A stretch of DNA of 64,000 bases, from the NCBI GenBank assembly GCA_045563675.1, contig JBJLIX010000001.1:248001-312000 (forward strand), read 5' to 3'. Shown here in pieces: positions 1 through 8,645 of this stretch. A program made the translations under genes and the position numbers. Position 1 is the first letter of the stretch. Each line of letters starts with the position of its first letter. Source of the DNA: AEGEAN-183 sp045563675. GTDB taxonomy: Bacteria > Pseudomonadota > Gammaproteobacteria > Magnimaribacterales > Magnimaribacteraceae. Below the pieces are notes generated by a model. That model made no database searches. It was given only the letters and a program-made list of their open reading frames with translations, and was not told where the DNA came from.

Positions 1-105
1 AAACGACGAACGAAACTAACTTGATCCTTTTAGGGAATAAATTAGATACAAAATAAACTAAAATTAAACTGGAAAGAAAATAGATTATCCAAAACATTGT
101 TTTAG

Positions 106-948
106 TTAAGTTAATCTAGTTAATAACTCAGCAAAATGAGGTTTAAGCAATTCCTTTCTCCAATCCTTTAAATCATTTAAAGCTGAATCAAGTCCATCCT
201 TAAAAACCTTTTTCAAAAAAACCCTTTGAGATTTTTTAGACAAAAGCATTGTTGAATTTATTTTATAATCTTTTGCGATTCTATTTACTCTTTTTGATAA
301 TGCTTGAAGTAAATCTTCTTCTTCATCTTTACCTATTTTTATTTTCTTAATAACATTGTCTTCAAAAGTATTAGATAAAGTCTGATCAAATTGACGGTTT
401 TCTAGTTCTTGGTCAATCCAGATTACTTTAGATGTTTCCTCTAATTCTAATAATTGTGACTGGTAAATCTTTATTAAATATTGGACATCAGTAGCTGCAT
501 AATTCAATTGTGACTCTTTTAGCGGTCTTTTAATCCAATTAGATCTTGTTTCTTTTTTCTCAATAGAAACTCCAAACAACTTAAACACTAAATCTTGGTA
601 TCCAATGGAATAGACACCTCCTAAAAATTCATTTGCTAACTGAGTATCAAAAATATTATTAACTTTTTCATTAGTCCAAGAGGACAAGGCATCTAGATCC
701 TCCCTACAAGAATGAAAAATTTTTTTTACTTTATTTGATGACAGGAAGCTGCAGTAATCTTTATATTTACCTATAAGTATGCAATCTATTATAAAAGTTT
801 CCTCTCCACTGCTTACCTGTATGAGTGAAAGCCTGATATCATCCTTTCCCTGTCTTCTAAACTCTGTATCTACTGCAACAAAATCTAGAGCTAGGAGCTC
901 TTGATCAAGTTCCTTCAAGTCCTTACTATCTACAATTAAATGAAACAT
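106..948 (-). CDS. rnd: Ribonuclease D (short form)
   Basis: This is a DEDDy-type 3'-5' exoribonuclease that trims 3' ends of tRNA precursors in the cytoplasm. All exonuclease motifs are visible: Exo I D27-x-E29 (VDTEF), Exo II HSCREDLDAL with D84, and Exo III Y150-AATD154-VQYL. At 280 residues it is about 95 shorter than E. coli RNase D, so the C-terminal HRDC part is reduced; about 110 residues follow the nuclease domain. The ATG is the only plausible start, because the N-terminus aligns with the family and no other start lies nearby. It begins 4 nt after the CCA end of the tRNA-Leu gene, so there is no room for a Shine-Dalgarno outside the tRNA. Confidence 0.9.
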   Translation of the reverse strand: MFHLIVDSKDLKELDQELLALDFVAVDTEFRRQGKDDIRLSLIQVSSGEETFIIDCILIGKYKDYCSFLSSNKVKKIFHSCREDLDALSSWTNEKVNNIFDTQLANEFLGGVYSIGYQDLVFKLFGVSIEKKETRSNWIKRPLKESQLNYAATDVQYLIKIYQSQLLELEETSKVIWIDQELENRQFDQTLSNTFEDNVIKKIKIGKDEEEDLLQALSKRVNRIAKDYKINSTMLLSKKSQRVFLKKVFKDGLDSALNDLKDWRKELLKPHFAELLTRLT

Positions 949-952
949 TGTC

Positions 953-1039
953 TGGTGCCCGGGGCCGGACTCGAACCGGCACGAAGTTTCCTTCGAGGGA
1001 TTTTAAGTCCCTTGTGTCTACCAATTCCACCACCCGGGC
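953..1039 (-). tRNA. leuZ: tRNA-Leu (anticodon UAA)
   Basis: Read on the minus strand, the sequence folds into a class II tRNA. The 7-bp acceptor stem pairs GCCCGGG with CCCGGGC, the D-loop contains GG, and the anticodon loop CTTAAAA sits on an AGGGA/TCCCT stem. There is a long variable arm (CGAAGGAAACTTCG) and a T-arm with TTCGAGT. The CCA end is encoded at 953-955. Anticodon UAA reads leucine UUA. In E. coli the tRNA-Leu(UAA) gene leuZ follows cysT, as it does here. Confidence 0.97.
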
Positions 1040-1107
1040 TAATCATGTATCTTGTCTAAAGCCAATAATAACTTAAGACTCCTTATCTGATAACGAATAA
1101 AAATCTC

Positions 1108-1181
1108 TGGAGGCTGGGGTCGGAATCGAACCGGCGTCCAAGGATTTGCAATCCTCTGCATAACCACTCTGCCACCCAGCC
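1108..1181 (-). tRNA. cysT: tRNA-Cys (anticodon GCA)
   Basis: Read on the minus strand, the sequence gives a standard 74-nt tRNA with a GGCTGGG/CCCAGCC acceptor stem. The anticodon loop TTGCAAA lies on an AGGAT/ATCCT stem, the T-arm has TTCGATT, the discriminator is U and CCA is encoded. It lies 18 nt after the wbpM-type gene and 68 nt before tRNA-Leu. The cysT-leuZ pair is found directly behind pgsA in enterobacteria; here pgsA is 47 kb away, on the far side of the polysaccharide island. Confidence 0.97.
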
Positions 1182-1199
1182 TCTAACAACATTACAATT

Positions 1200-3107
1200 T
1201 TAGATTTCTTTATTACTCTTAGATAGATGAATCAAATCTTTAAGTCCTGTTTGGGGCTCATATCCTGAGATAGTTTTCTTAAGTAATTCATATATTTTTT
1301 CTTCGTCTCTATTGCTAAGTGCTTTATTAAACTCTTGTATTAGACTCTCTAATTCCTTCCATCTAATGCTTTCTTCTTCAGCTTTATATATTAGCCTATG
1401 AGGTGTTTTAGTAGAATCATTTCCTATAAGTAATTCCTCATATAGCTTTTCTCCGTCTCTTAGTCCAGAAAATATTATTTCAATGTCTCCTTCTTTAGTT
1501 TCTGGATTATATGGCTCTAAACCACTGAGTTTAATCATCTTCTCTGCCAACTCAAAGATTTTTATTGGTTCGCCCATATCTAACAGGAATACTTCCCCGC
1601 CCTTCGCTAATGAACCAGCCTGTATAACTAGTTCTGCAGCTTCTGGAATAGACATAAAATATCTCACTACTTCTGGGTCTGTTACAGTAACAGGGCCTCC
1701 TTTTTCTATTTGCTCTCTAAATAAAGGAACCACAGAAGCAGAAGAACCTAGCACGTTTCCAAATCTGACCATGGTGAACCTTATATCCAGTCCATCATTA
1801 TTTTTTTGCTCTCTTTCAGATAAAGATTGAAGTATTAATTCAGATAGTCTCTTTGTTGCACCCATATAGCTAGTTGGCCTTACTGCCTTATCTGTTGAAA
1901 TTAAAACAAAAGTCTCTACTGAAGATTCAATTGCAGATAGCGCACAATTAAGAGTTCCAATGACATTATTTTTAAAGCTTTGTAGAGTATTCATCTCAAC
2001 CATAGGAACTTGCTTATAAGCAGCAGCATGATAGATAGTATTCACCTGAAAGGTCTGACAAACTTCCTTAATTCTCTCTTTGTCCGTTACATTTCCTAAA
2101 ATAGTTCGAATATCAGAAGAAGAAAAGTTATTTACTAATTCTTGTTCAATTGAATATAGAGAAACTTCGGACATTTCATATAAGATTAGTAGCTTTGGTT
2201 TTATTTTTAATATTTGTCTACATAACTCTGACCCAATAGAACCCCCTGCTCCTGTTACCATTACAACCTTTGATCTTATATTGCTTGAAAGAAGTTCTTG
2301 ATCTGCCCTTACAGGTTCCCTTCCCAATAGATCTGCTACTTCTAAAGGTTTTAAGTCTGTAATAGAAACTTTTCCTTGTGCTAACTCAGCTACACCAGGT
2401 AAAACTCTAACCTTCACGGGAAGATCTCCGATGCTTGAAACAATTCTGCTTATCTCATACCTTTTTGCAGATGGAATAGCTATAAGAACCTCAAGAATAT
2501 TTTTTCTTCTAATCAATGTAGCTAGCTTAGAAGGACTAAGAACTTTTATTCCATTTAAAAAATTTCCCTGCAAAGACTTATCTTCATCAATAAACGCTAT
2601 AGGTTTCAATTCACTGCTATGTCTTAAGGCAGAAGAAAGCTGTCTTCCCGCAGCTCCCGCTCCATAAATAATTACATTTGAAGAAACGAACTTCTCTAAT
2701 AAGAAGGAACTAGCTGAAAGTCTAATACCAGAAATTAAAGTGACGCAAAGAAGCCAAAAGAAAAAGAAAAGAGTTAAGGAGTACAATTCACCTTGTATTA
2801 AAGAATTAATAAAGTAGCTTATAAAGGCTAGAAGAGTTACCGCTTTTACTATGCTCCACAGTTCTATAAATCCCATAAATCTTATAATGGATCTGTAGAG
2901 ATCAAAAAAGATAAATACAGGAAGAGCTATTAATATAGAAGTCATATAAAGGCTGAGATACTTACTATCCAATGAGTACAAATTCTTCTGTTCTAAGGAA
3001 AGAGCAACCCACAAACTAATAAATATTAAGAACAGATCAGTGACTATAATTAAGGACCTTTTCTCAAGATTGCTTCTAGAAACTAGAAAATTTATTGCTC
3101 TATTCAT
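1200..3107 (-). CDS. wbpM: WbpM/FlaA1-type UDP-GlcNAc 4,6-dehydratase, membrane-anchored
   Basis: The enzyme converts UDP-GlcNAc to a UDP-4-keto-6-deoxy-hexosamine, the precursor of QuiNAc or FucNAc. Four hydrophobic segments occupy roughly residues 18-130. A first Rossmann-like domain follows (GAGAAGRQL near 149), then the catalytic SDR domain with TGAGGSIG at 285-292. The active-site segment STDKAVRPTSYMGATKR (404-420) has Met415 in place of the usual SDR Tyr, with Lys419, which is the WbpM-family signature. The length (635) is normal for the long form. It is the last gene of the island, directly behind a WbpL-like transferase, as in P. aeruginosa. Confidence 0.9.
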   Translation of the reverse strand: MNRAINFLVSRSNLEKRSLIIVTDLFLIFISLWVALSLEQKNLYSLDSKYLSLYMTSILIALPVFIFFDLYRSIIRFMGFIELWSIVKAVTLLAFISYFINSLIQGELYSLTLFFFFWLLCVTLISGIRLSASSFLLEKFVSSNVIIYGAGAAGRQLSSALRHSSELKPIAFIDEDKSLQGNFLNGIKVLSPSKLATLIRRKNILEVLIAIPSAKRYEISRIVSSIGDLPVKVRVLPGVAELAQGKVSITDLKPLEVADLLGREPVRADQELLSSNIRSKVVMVTGAGGSIGSELCRQILKIKPKLLILYEMSEVSLYSIEQELVNNFSSSDIRTILGNVTDKERIKEVCQTFQVNTIYHAAAYKQVPMVEMNTLQSFKNNVIGTLNCALSAIESSVETFVLISTDKAVRPTSYMGATKRLSELILQSLSEREQKNNDGLDIRFTMVRFGNVLGSSASVVPLFREQIEKGGPVTVTDPEVVRYFMSIPEAAELVIQAGSLAKGGEVFLLDMGEPIKIFELAEKMIKLSGLEPYNPETKEGDIEIIFSGLRDGEKLYEELLIGNDSTKTPHRLIYKAEEESIRWKELESLIQEFNKALSNRDEEKIYELLKKTISGYEPQTGLKDLIHLSKSNKEI

Positions 3108-3117
3108 AAAAGATAAT

Positions 3118-4155
3118 TTAGGTCTTACTCTTCTTGTCAGGCATCCCTGCTCTTAAATAATAGACTAAAAAAAGAATAGGTAAATAAGCTAATAAAAGAG
3201 AAGATAATCCATCTGTTATTTTTAAGCCCACAAGAGAAGCTATAGGGAGAAGCCAAAGGAGATTTATAGCTAATAAAACTAAGGTGGTCTTTGAGTGAGA
3301 ATCAAATAATCTAGATAATTTTTGATAAGCATGTAATGAATGGGGTAGGTAGAATTTCTCTTTTCTTAGAACCCTAATTACAAGAGTATAGGTTGAGTCT
3401 ACCAAGAAGATACCTAGCAAGATTAACCATGACCAAAATAATTCTGGATTTATTTGAGAAGTTTTAATTGAGATAAGTGCAATTAAAATTCCTAAAAAAC
3501 TACTACCTACATCCCCTAAAAAGATTACTGACTTAGGAAAATTAAAAAACAAGAATCCAAAGACTGAAGCAGAAATACTTATAAGAATAAAAGTGAGACT
3601 TAAATCAGAAAGGATAAAGTATGCAAAAACAGAGAACACTAGGAAAACAAATATTGCCTGTATAGAGGCTAATCCGTCTATACCATCCATAAAGTTATAA
3701 AGATTTATAAACCAAACAATATAAATAGAACCTATAAGGTATCCCCATAAACCTAAATCTATTTTAGTACCAAATAAATCTATAGAAATAAATCCTCCTA
3801 CTAAGAAAAGCCCCAATAAAGCACAAAAGAAATGAACTACTATTCGGATAAGAGGCCTAACTTCAGAGAAATCATCTATAAAACTAACTAAAGCTACTAT
3901 AAGACCTGGGATGAGGAAGAAAAGGAATTCTTCTTTTTCAATTAAATTAGAAAATAAAAAGAAAGTAAGAGAAATACACAGAGACAATATTACTGCCAAA
4001 CCTCCACCTTGAGGTTTAGGATCTTTATGTGAACTCCTTAAGTCAGGTTTTACTAGTAGTTTTTTTGATAATAAATATTCCTTTAACAAGAAAGTTAAAA
4101 GGAAGCTTAGTAAGGAAATTGAGGCTAATAGCAAAAAATTATCTATGGTATCCAT
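3118..4155 (-). CDS. wbpL: Undecaprenyl-phosphate sugar-1-phosphate transferase (WbpL/WecA/MraY family)
   Basis: This integral membrane enzyme starts glycan assembly by moving a HexNAc-1-phosphate from UDP to undecaprenyl phosphate. It has about ten hydrophobic segments. Conserved cytoplasmic-loop motifs are present: RSSHKDPKPQGGG (40-52), FIDD (92-95), NFMDGIDG (154-161), GDVGS (214-218) and LPHSLHAYQKL near the C-terminus. It lies 10 nt ahead of wbpM and 25 nt after an SDR, in the same order as wbpV-wbpL-wbpM. The donor is therefore probably UDP-QuiNAc or UDP-FucNAc (inference). A WecA-type GlcNAc specificity is the alternative. Confidence 0.85.
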   Translation of the reverse strand: MDTIDNFLLLASISLLSFLLTFLLKEYLLSKKLLVKPDLRSSHKDPKPQGGGLAVILSLCISLTFFLFSNLIEKEEFLFFLIPGLIVALVSFIDDFSEVRPLIRIVVHFFCALLGLFLVGGFISIDLFGTKIDLGLWGYLIGSIYIVWFINLYNFMDGIDGLASIQAIFVFLVFSVFAYFILSDLSLTFILISISASVFGFLFFNFPKSVIFLGDVGSSFLGILIALISIKTSQINPELFWSWLILLGIFLVDSTYTLVIRVLRKEKFYLPHSLHAYQKLSRLFDSHSKTTLVLLAINLLWLLPIASLVGLKITDGLSSLLLAYLPILFLVYYLRAGMPDKKSKT

Positions 4156-4180
4156 TTCTTATAATATTACTCTATAAAAT

Positions 4181-5116
4181 TTAATCCCTTAAATAACTCT
4201 TTGACATTTCCTCTAAACCTTTTTCTAAAGTCTGAATTGGTTCCCAATTCAAGGTTTCTTTATTCTTTTTTGTATCTACCTCAAGGGAATCTAATAATCT
4301 ATTTACTAAACCTTTCTTTCCTATTAATAAAAGAAAATATCTTAATAATTTCTCTGGAAAAGGAATAAAGAAAGGTTTCTTGGAAATAAGTTGCATAGAT
4401 AATATTCTGATTAATTCAGAAATAGTAACAGCCTCTTGATCACTTACAATAAAAGTTTCATTTGCCGCCTTAGGATGTTTGATGCATGTAAGAATAAAGT
4501 CCACTAAATTAGTTACTGATACAAAGTCTCTTTTATTACTTATATTTCCTAAAGGTAAAGGAAGGCCTTTTTTTATCCATGACATCAAATTAAGTAAATT
4601 TGACTTTACACCTGGCCCATAAACCAATACTGGTCTTACTATAACTACTTCAATATTTGATTCATTAGAATATCTAATTAAGGCTTTTTCTACTTCGTGC
4701 TTTGTTTCAGCATATGTATCTTGAGGATTGGGCTTATCATTAGAATTAAAAGGGCTAGAAGAAGTGCTATGCTCACCATTTACTTTAATTGAACTTAAAA
4801 AAATAAATCTCCTGACGTCAGCATTAATTGCATGATTAACTAAGTTTAAAGTGCTGTTGAGGTTATTTTCTTTATACTCTTCCTTGCTAGCTAATTTATG
4901 AGCTGTACCAGCTAGATGAATTACTAAATCTACGTCTTTTAATAAGTTAGACCAGTCTGTTGAAGAATTAATTTCTAGCACCCTAGTGCCATCACCTTCT
5001 TTTATTTTACTTCTCGAAACTTTCAGAATATCAAATTCATTCTTAGTTTCTAGAAGATTACTTAAATGCACACCAATAAAACCACTAGAACCTGTAATAA
5101 GAACTTTTTCTTTCAT
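4181..5116 (-). CDS. NAD-dependent sugar epimerase/reductase (WbpV/WbpK-like SDR)
   Basis: This extended SDR has the nucleotide-binding motif TGSSGFIG (8-15), Ser108/109 and a catalytic Tyr135-x3-Lys139 (YAETK). By position between a glycosyltransferase and wbpL-wbpM it should act on the WbpM product, reducing the 4-keto group to give UDP-QuiNAc or UDP-FucNAc. That role is inferred from synteny with P. aeruginosa wbpV or wbpK, not visible in a motif. Its start overlaps the upstream glycosyltransferase stop by 4 nt (ATGA), indicating translational coupling. Confidence 0.8.
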   Translation of the reverse strand: MKEKVLITGSSGFIGVHLSNLLETKNEFDILKVSRSKIKEGDGTRVLEINSSTDWSNLLKDVDLVIHLAGTAHKLASKEEYKENNLNSTLNLVNHAINADVRRFIFLSSIKVNGEHSTSSSPFNSNDKPNPQDTYAETKHEVEKALIRYSNESNIEVVIVRPVLVYGPGVKSNLLNLMSWIKKGLPLPLGNISNKRDFVSVTNLVDFILTCIKHPKAANETFIVSDQEAVTISELIRILSMQLISKKPFFIPFPEKLLRYFLLLIGKKGLVNRLLDSLEVDTKKNKETLNWEPIQTLEKGLEEMSKSYLRD

Positions 5117-6237
5117 AATCTAAGGAGATCTGAATAAATTTCTAAATGTCTAGACACAATTCTCTTTATAGAGAATTCTTTTTCTGCGAGCTGCCTACTC
5201 TTTATGCCCATATCTTTTAACATATCTTCGTCTTCAATTAGTTGTTGAATTTTATTAGCCAGATCTAAGGAATTTTTTGGTTCTACTAAAAAGCCATTCT
5301 TTCCATCTTCAACAACTTCCCTGCAACCCGGGACATCGCAAGTAACTATTGGTCTGCCACAAGCTGCTGCTTCTTGAAGGACTTTTGGAAAGCCTTCCCT
5401 GTATGAAGGCAAGACAATAACTGTAGATTCTGCAAATAATCTACTAATATCTTCTCTATATCCTAAGAAATTTATATCCCCTTTATCCTTCCATTCGTTT
5501 ATTATCTTTTTATCTAATCTTGAAGCATAAGAAACATCATTTTCACCTATAAAATTAAATTGAGCTTCGCATCCTCTTGTATTTAAAATACTAGCTGCTT
5601 CAAAGAATTCCATTATGCCTTTATCTTTTTGCATTCTAGAAGCCATAGAAATTATTTTTTTTCCTTTAGGAATATCTGAAAAAGGAAATTCATCCAAATT
5701 TACACCAGAACCTTTTATTAGCTCAACCTTAGAGCTATCTAAACTAGTAAGGCTTTGTAGAAGAAATTTATCATCTTTGTTCTGGAAAATAACTCTTATT
5801 TTCTTTGCTTTAAAAGCTAATTTATAAAGAAAGGAGATAAAGGCACGAAATATCATAGCTTTTAGTCCTTCCTGTATAAAACTAAAACCTAAACCTGGTA
5901 TGGCAAAAACAACCCTAATTTTTTTAAAAAAGGAAGCAATAATGCCACCATAAAGTACAGGTTTTATAGTAATTAGATGAATTAAGTCAGGGTCAACATC
6001 TCTAATAACTTTATGGATAGATAAGAATGTTAGAATTTCTTTAAAAGGATTTCTACTTGATCTAGACAAGCTTATAGAATGGATTTTTATATCTTGTAAA
6101 TCCTTATTTATGGCTTCACTCTTTGGACAAGCTAGATGTATCTCATAGCCTTCTTTTTTTGCAGACAAAGCAATATCTAGCCTATGAGAAATAAAAAAAT
6201 TTAGATCATTAACTATATAAAGAATTTTATCTAGCAT
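5113..6237 (-). CDS. Glycosyltransferase family 4 (WbpU-like)
   Basis: This is a GT-B fold retaining glycosyltransferase acting at the inner face of the membrane. The N-terminal domain carries a hydrophobic patch (IPGLGFSF, 113-120). The C-terminal domain shows the donor-binding Arg201/Lys206 region (SRMQKDKG) and the EX7E motif EGFPKVLQE at 281-289. It directly precedes the WbpV/WbpL/WbpM-like genes, so it probably adds the second sugar to the lipid-linked QuiNAc/FucNAc (inference). A Rho-independent terminator lies between it and the preceding dehydrogenase gene, so it may begin a separate transcript. Confidence 0.85.
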   Translation of the reverse strand: MLDKILYIVNDLNFFISHRLDIALSAKKEGYEIHLACPKSEAINKDLQDIKIHSISLSRSSRNPFKEILTFLSIHKVIRDVDPDLIHLITIKPVLYGGIIASFFKKIRVVFAIPGLGFSFIQEGLKAMIFRAFISFLYKLAFKAKKIRVIFQNKDDKFLLQSLTSLDSSKVELIKGSGVNLDEFPFSDIPKGKKIISMASRMQKDKGIMEFFEAASILNTRGCEAQFNFIGENDVSYASRLDKKIINEWKDKGDINFLGYREDISRLFAESTVIVLPSYREGFPKVLQEAAACGRPIVTCDVPGCREVVEDGKNGFLVEPKNSLDLANKIQQLIEDEDMLKDMGIKSRQLAEKEFSIKRIVSRHLEIYSDLLRL

Positions 6238-6280
6238 ATTAGCTAATGAAGTTTATTTCCAACTATCTTCATTTTTAACG

Positions 6281-6320
6281 TAAAAAAAATTAATAATAAG
6301 AGCAGATCTACTCTTATTAT
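6281..6320 (-). terminator. Rho-independent terminator inside the island
   Basis: On the minus strand a perfect 10-bp stem pairs ATAATAAGAG with CTCTTATTAT (arms at 6311-6320 and 6293-6302) around an 8-nt loop. It is followed two to three bases later by eight consecutive T (6282-6289). The stem starts at the stop codon of the UDP-HexNAc dehydrogenase gene. The stem is AT-rich, but the T-tract and position fit an intrinsic terminator. Confidence 0.7.
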
Positions 6321-7597
6321 AATCTTATATCGGAATCTTCTACCTGAAAGATATTCTTTAAGTCATAAAGTATGTGGTCATTTTTACCGAAAGATCTTAT
6401 TTCATCTACTCCCATCTTTATAAACTGATCGTGGGAAACTGAGATTATTATCCCTTCATATTGATCTATAGCTGGATACTCAATTAATTTAAAACCATAT
6501 AGTTCTTGAGTTTCTTTAGGTGAGGCCCAGGGGTCATAAACTTCTACAGTCAAACCTTTTTCTTTTAAATATTTATATATATCTATTGTTTTATTATTTC
6601 GTAAATCAGGACAATTCTCTTTGAAAGTGATACCTAGAATAAGAACCTTTAAATTAGAAGTGAGTTTTGTATGTCTTTCAGTTAAACACTGAATAAATTT
6701 GTTTGCTACGTAAATACCCATTTGATCATTTAACTTTCTTCCTGAAAGAATGACTTCAGGTAAATAACCCAAAAGCCTAGATTTATAGGTTAAATAGTAA
6801 GGATCAACTCCAATACAATGCCCTCCTACCAATCCAGGTTTAAATGGAAGAAAGTTCCATTTAGTCTGAGCTGCTTCTAGAACCTCAGAAGTATCCAGCG
6901 ACATTTTGTCAAAAATAATTGCAAGTTCATTTATTAAAGCTATATTTAAGTCTCTTTGAGTGTTCTCAATTACCTTTGCAGCCTCAGCTACTTTTATGCT
7001 TGAAGCTCTATGAGTGCCAGCTTCTATTATCTCGCTATAAACGTTATCAATTAAAACTGAGGATTCAGGAGAAGATCCAGAAGTTACTTTAATTATTTTA
7101 GTTAACGTATGTTCTTTGTCGCCAGGGTTTATCCTCTCTGGACTATAACCAACAAAAAAGTCTTTATTAAACTTTAAACTTGATTCTTTCTCTAAGATAG
7201 GAACACATTCTTCTTCAGTTGCTCCAGGATATACGGTAGATTCAAAAACAACTATATCTCCTCTTTTTATCAAGGAACCTATAAGAGTGCTTGCCTTTAG
7301 AAGTGGGTTTAGATCAGGTTTATTATCTTCGTCTATTGGCGTTGGGACTGTAACTATAAAAAAATTACATTTTTTTAGATCATTTACCTCACTAGTAAAA
7401 TTTAAATTTTTGGAGTCTTCTAATTCTCTTTTACTTATCTCTAAAGTCTTATCTATACCGTCCTTTAACTCTTCAATTCTTCTTTTGTCTATGTCAAAAC
7501 CTACTACAGATCTCTTCTTACCAAACTCTGCAGCTAAAGGAAGACCTACATACCCTAAGCCTATAACAGCTATTTCTATTTTTGAGATATCTTTCAT
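6317..7597 (-). CDS. wbpO: UDP-N-acetyl-D-hexosamine 6-dehydrogenase (WbpO/TviB type)
   Basis: This NAD-dependent enzyme oxidises C6 of UDP-GlcNAc or UDP-GalNAc to the uronic acid. The N-terminal Rossmann motif is GLGYVGLP (13-20). The catalytic cysteine is C261 in GGHCIGVDPYYL, and VTVPTPID (82-89) and the C-terminal UDP-binding domain are present. The length (426) is normal. It sits 7 nt behind a WbpP-like 4-epimerase, the known partner for UDP-GalNAcA synthesis in P. aeruginosa O6 and Salmonella Vi (tviB-tviC). Confidence 0.9.
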   Translation of the reverse strand: MKDISKIEIAVIGLGYVGLPLAAEFGKKRSVVGFDIDKRRIEELKDGIDKTLEISKRELEDSKNLNFTSEVNDLKKCNFFIVTVPTPIDEDNKPDLNPLLKASTLIGSLIKRGDIVVFESTVYPGATEEECVPILEKESSLKFNKDFFVGYSPERINPGDKEHTLTKIIKVTSGSSPESSVLIDNVYSEIIEAGTHRASSIKVAEAAKVIENTQRDLNIALINELAIIFDKMSLDTSEVLEAAQTKWNFLPFKPGLVGGHCIGVDPYYLTYKSRLLGYLPEVILSGRKLNDQMGIYVANKFIQCLTERHTKLTSNLKVLILGITFKENCPDLRNNKTIDIYKYLKEKGLTVEVYDPWASPKETQELYGFKLIEYPAIDQYEGIIISVSHDQFIKMGVDEIRSFGKNDHILYDLKNIFQVEDSDIRL

Positions 7598-7604
7598 AAG
7601 AGTC

Positions 7605-8645
7605 TTATTTCTTAAGTTGTCCTGATAAGTGCCACGCTACTGTTTCTTTAATACCTTTAGCAATCTTATGGGTAGGTTGATAACCAAAGTGCTTACTTGC
7701 TTTGGAAATATCAGCAAGGGAATGCTTAATATCGCCCTCTCTAAAGTCTTTATAAACAGGTTTCACCTTCTTAAATTTAGGATCTAAATTTAAGAACTCA
7801 TCTTGGATAAGCTTAAAGAGTCTATTTAAAGAAGTCTTTTCCCCAACAGCTACATTGTAAACTTGATTAATAGATATTGGTTTCTTGCAAGTGGAAGCTA
7901 AAAGATTAGCCTGAACAGCATTTTTTATATAGCAAAAATCTCTGCTAGTTTTGCCGTCTCCGTTTATATGTATTGTCTTGCCTTTTTTCATTGCATCTAT
8001 CCATTTCGGAACAACAGCTGCATAAGCACCATTGGGGTCCTGAGAAGGTCCGAAAACATTAAAATACCTTAATCCTACTGAATTTATACCATATACTTTA
8101 TTAAAGACATCTGCATACATTTCATTGACTCTTTTTGTAACTGCATATGGAGAAAGGGGATTGCCTATGATATTTTCTTTTTTTGGTAGAGCCTTATGAT
8201 CTCCATAAGTAGAACTACTAGCAGCATATAAAAATCTTTTTACTTTAGACTCTTTAGACGCATAGATCATATTTAAAAAACCTTCGATATTTGATTTATT
8301 AGAATTTAAAGGATCTTTTATAGAGCGAGGAACAGAACCCAAAGCAGCTTGATGTAAAACAAAATCAATATTCTTAACAGACCTTTTACAAATATTAAAA
8401 TCTGTAATATCTCCTTCTATAAAACTAAAATTCTTCCATTTATCTTGGTGAGTATTTTTCCTTAAGTTATCTAAGTTTTTTTTATGTCCAGTAGAAAAAT
8501 TATCTAAACCAATTACCTTTTGATTAAGATTTAATAACTCTTCTAGAATACTAGAACCTATAAATCCTGCAACACCAGTAATCAACCACCTTTTGGGGTT
8601 TCTTTTTAAAGAGCTTCTTAAATTCTTATAAGTTTTATTAGTCAT
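7605..8645 (-). CDS. wbpP: UDP-GlcNAc/GlcNAcA 4-epimerase (WbpP/TviC type)
   Basis: This extended SDR interconverts the gluco and galacto forms of UDP-HexNAc or its uronic acid. It has an N-terminal extension of about 20 residues, then TGVAGFIG (23-30), and the catalytic motif YAVTK with the preceding SSSTYG. The N-terminal extension and the pairing with a WbpO-like dehydrogenase match WbpP/TviC rather than GalE. The 3' end of the preceding glycosyltransferase gene overlaps its start by 8 nt. The expected product of the pair is UDP-GalNAcA. Confidence 0.88.
   Translation of the reverse strand: MTNKTYKNLRSSLKRNPKRWLITGVAGFIGSSILEELLNLNQKVIGLDNFSTGHKKNLDNLRKNTHQDKWKNFSFIEGDITDFNICKRSVKNIDFVLHQAALGSVPRSIKDPLNSNKSNIEGFLNMIYASKESKVKRFLYAASSSTYGDHKALPKKENIIGNPLSPYAVTKRVNEMYADVFNKVYGINSVGLRYFNVFGPSQDPNGAYAAVVPKWIDAMKKGKTIHINGDGKTSRDFCYIKNAVQANLLASTCKKPISINQVYNVAVGEKTSLNRLFKLIQDEFLNLDPKFKKVKPVYKDFREGDIKHSLADISKASKHFGYQPTHKIAKGIKETVAWHLSGQLKK

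Noticed and set aside
1..105. Gene or RNA feature after rnd
   Set aside because: AT-rich sequence with only a weak AAAAC/GTTTT hairpin (91-103). Nothing supportable was seen.
1040..1107. A separate promoter for tRNA-Leu between the two tRNA genes
   Set aside because: No hexamer pair with acceptable spacing is visible. Co-transcription with tRNA-Cys is simpler.
1483..1830. Plus-strand open frames, for example opposite wbpM, and similar ones opposite rmlA, rpsA, gyrA and others
   Set aside because: They are mirror frames of real minus-strand genes, rich in Ser/Phe/Leu, without recognisable motifs or start signals.
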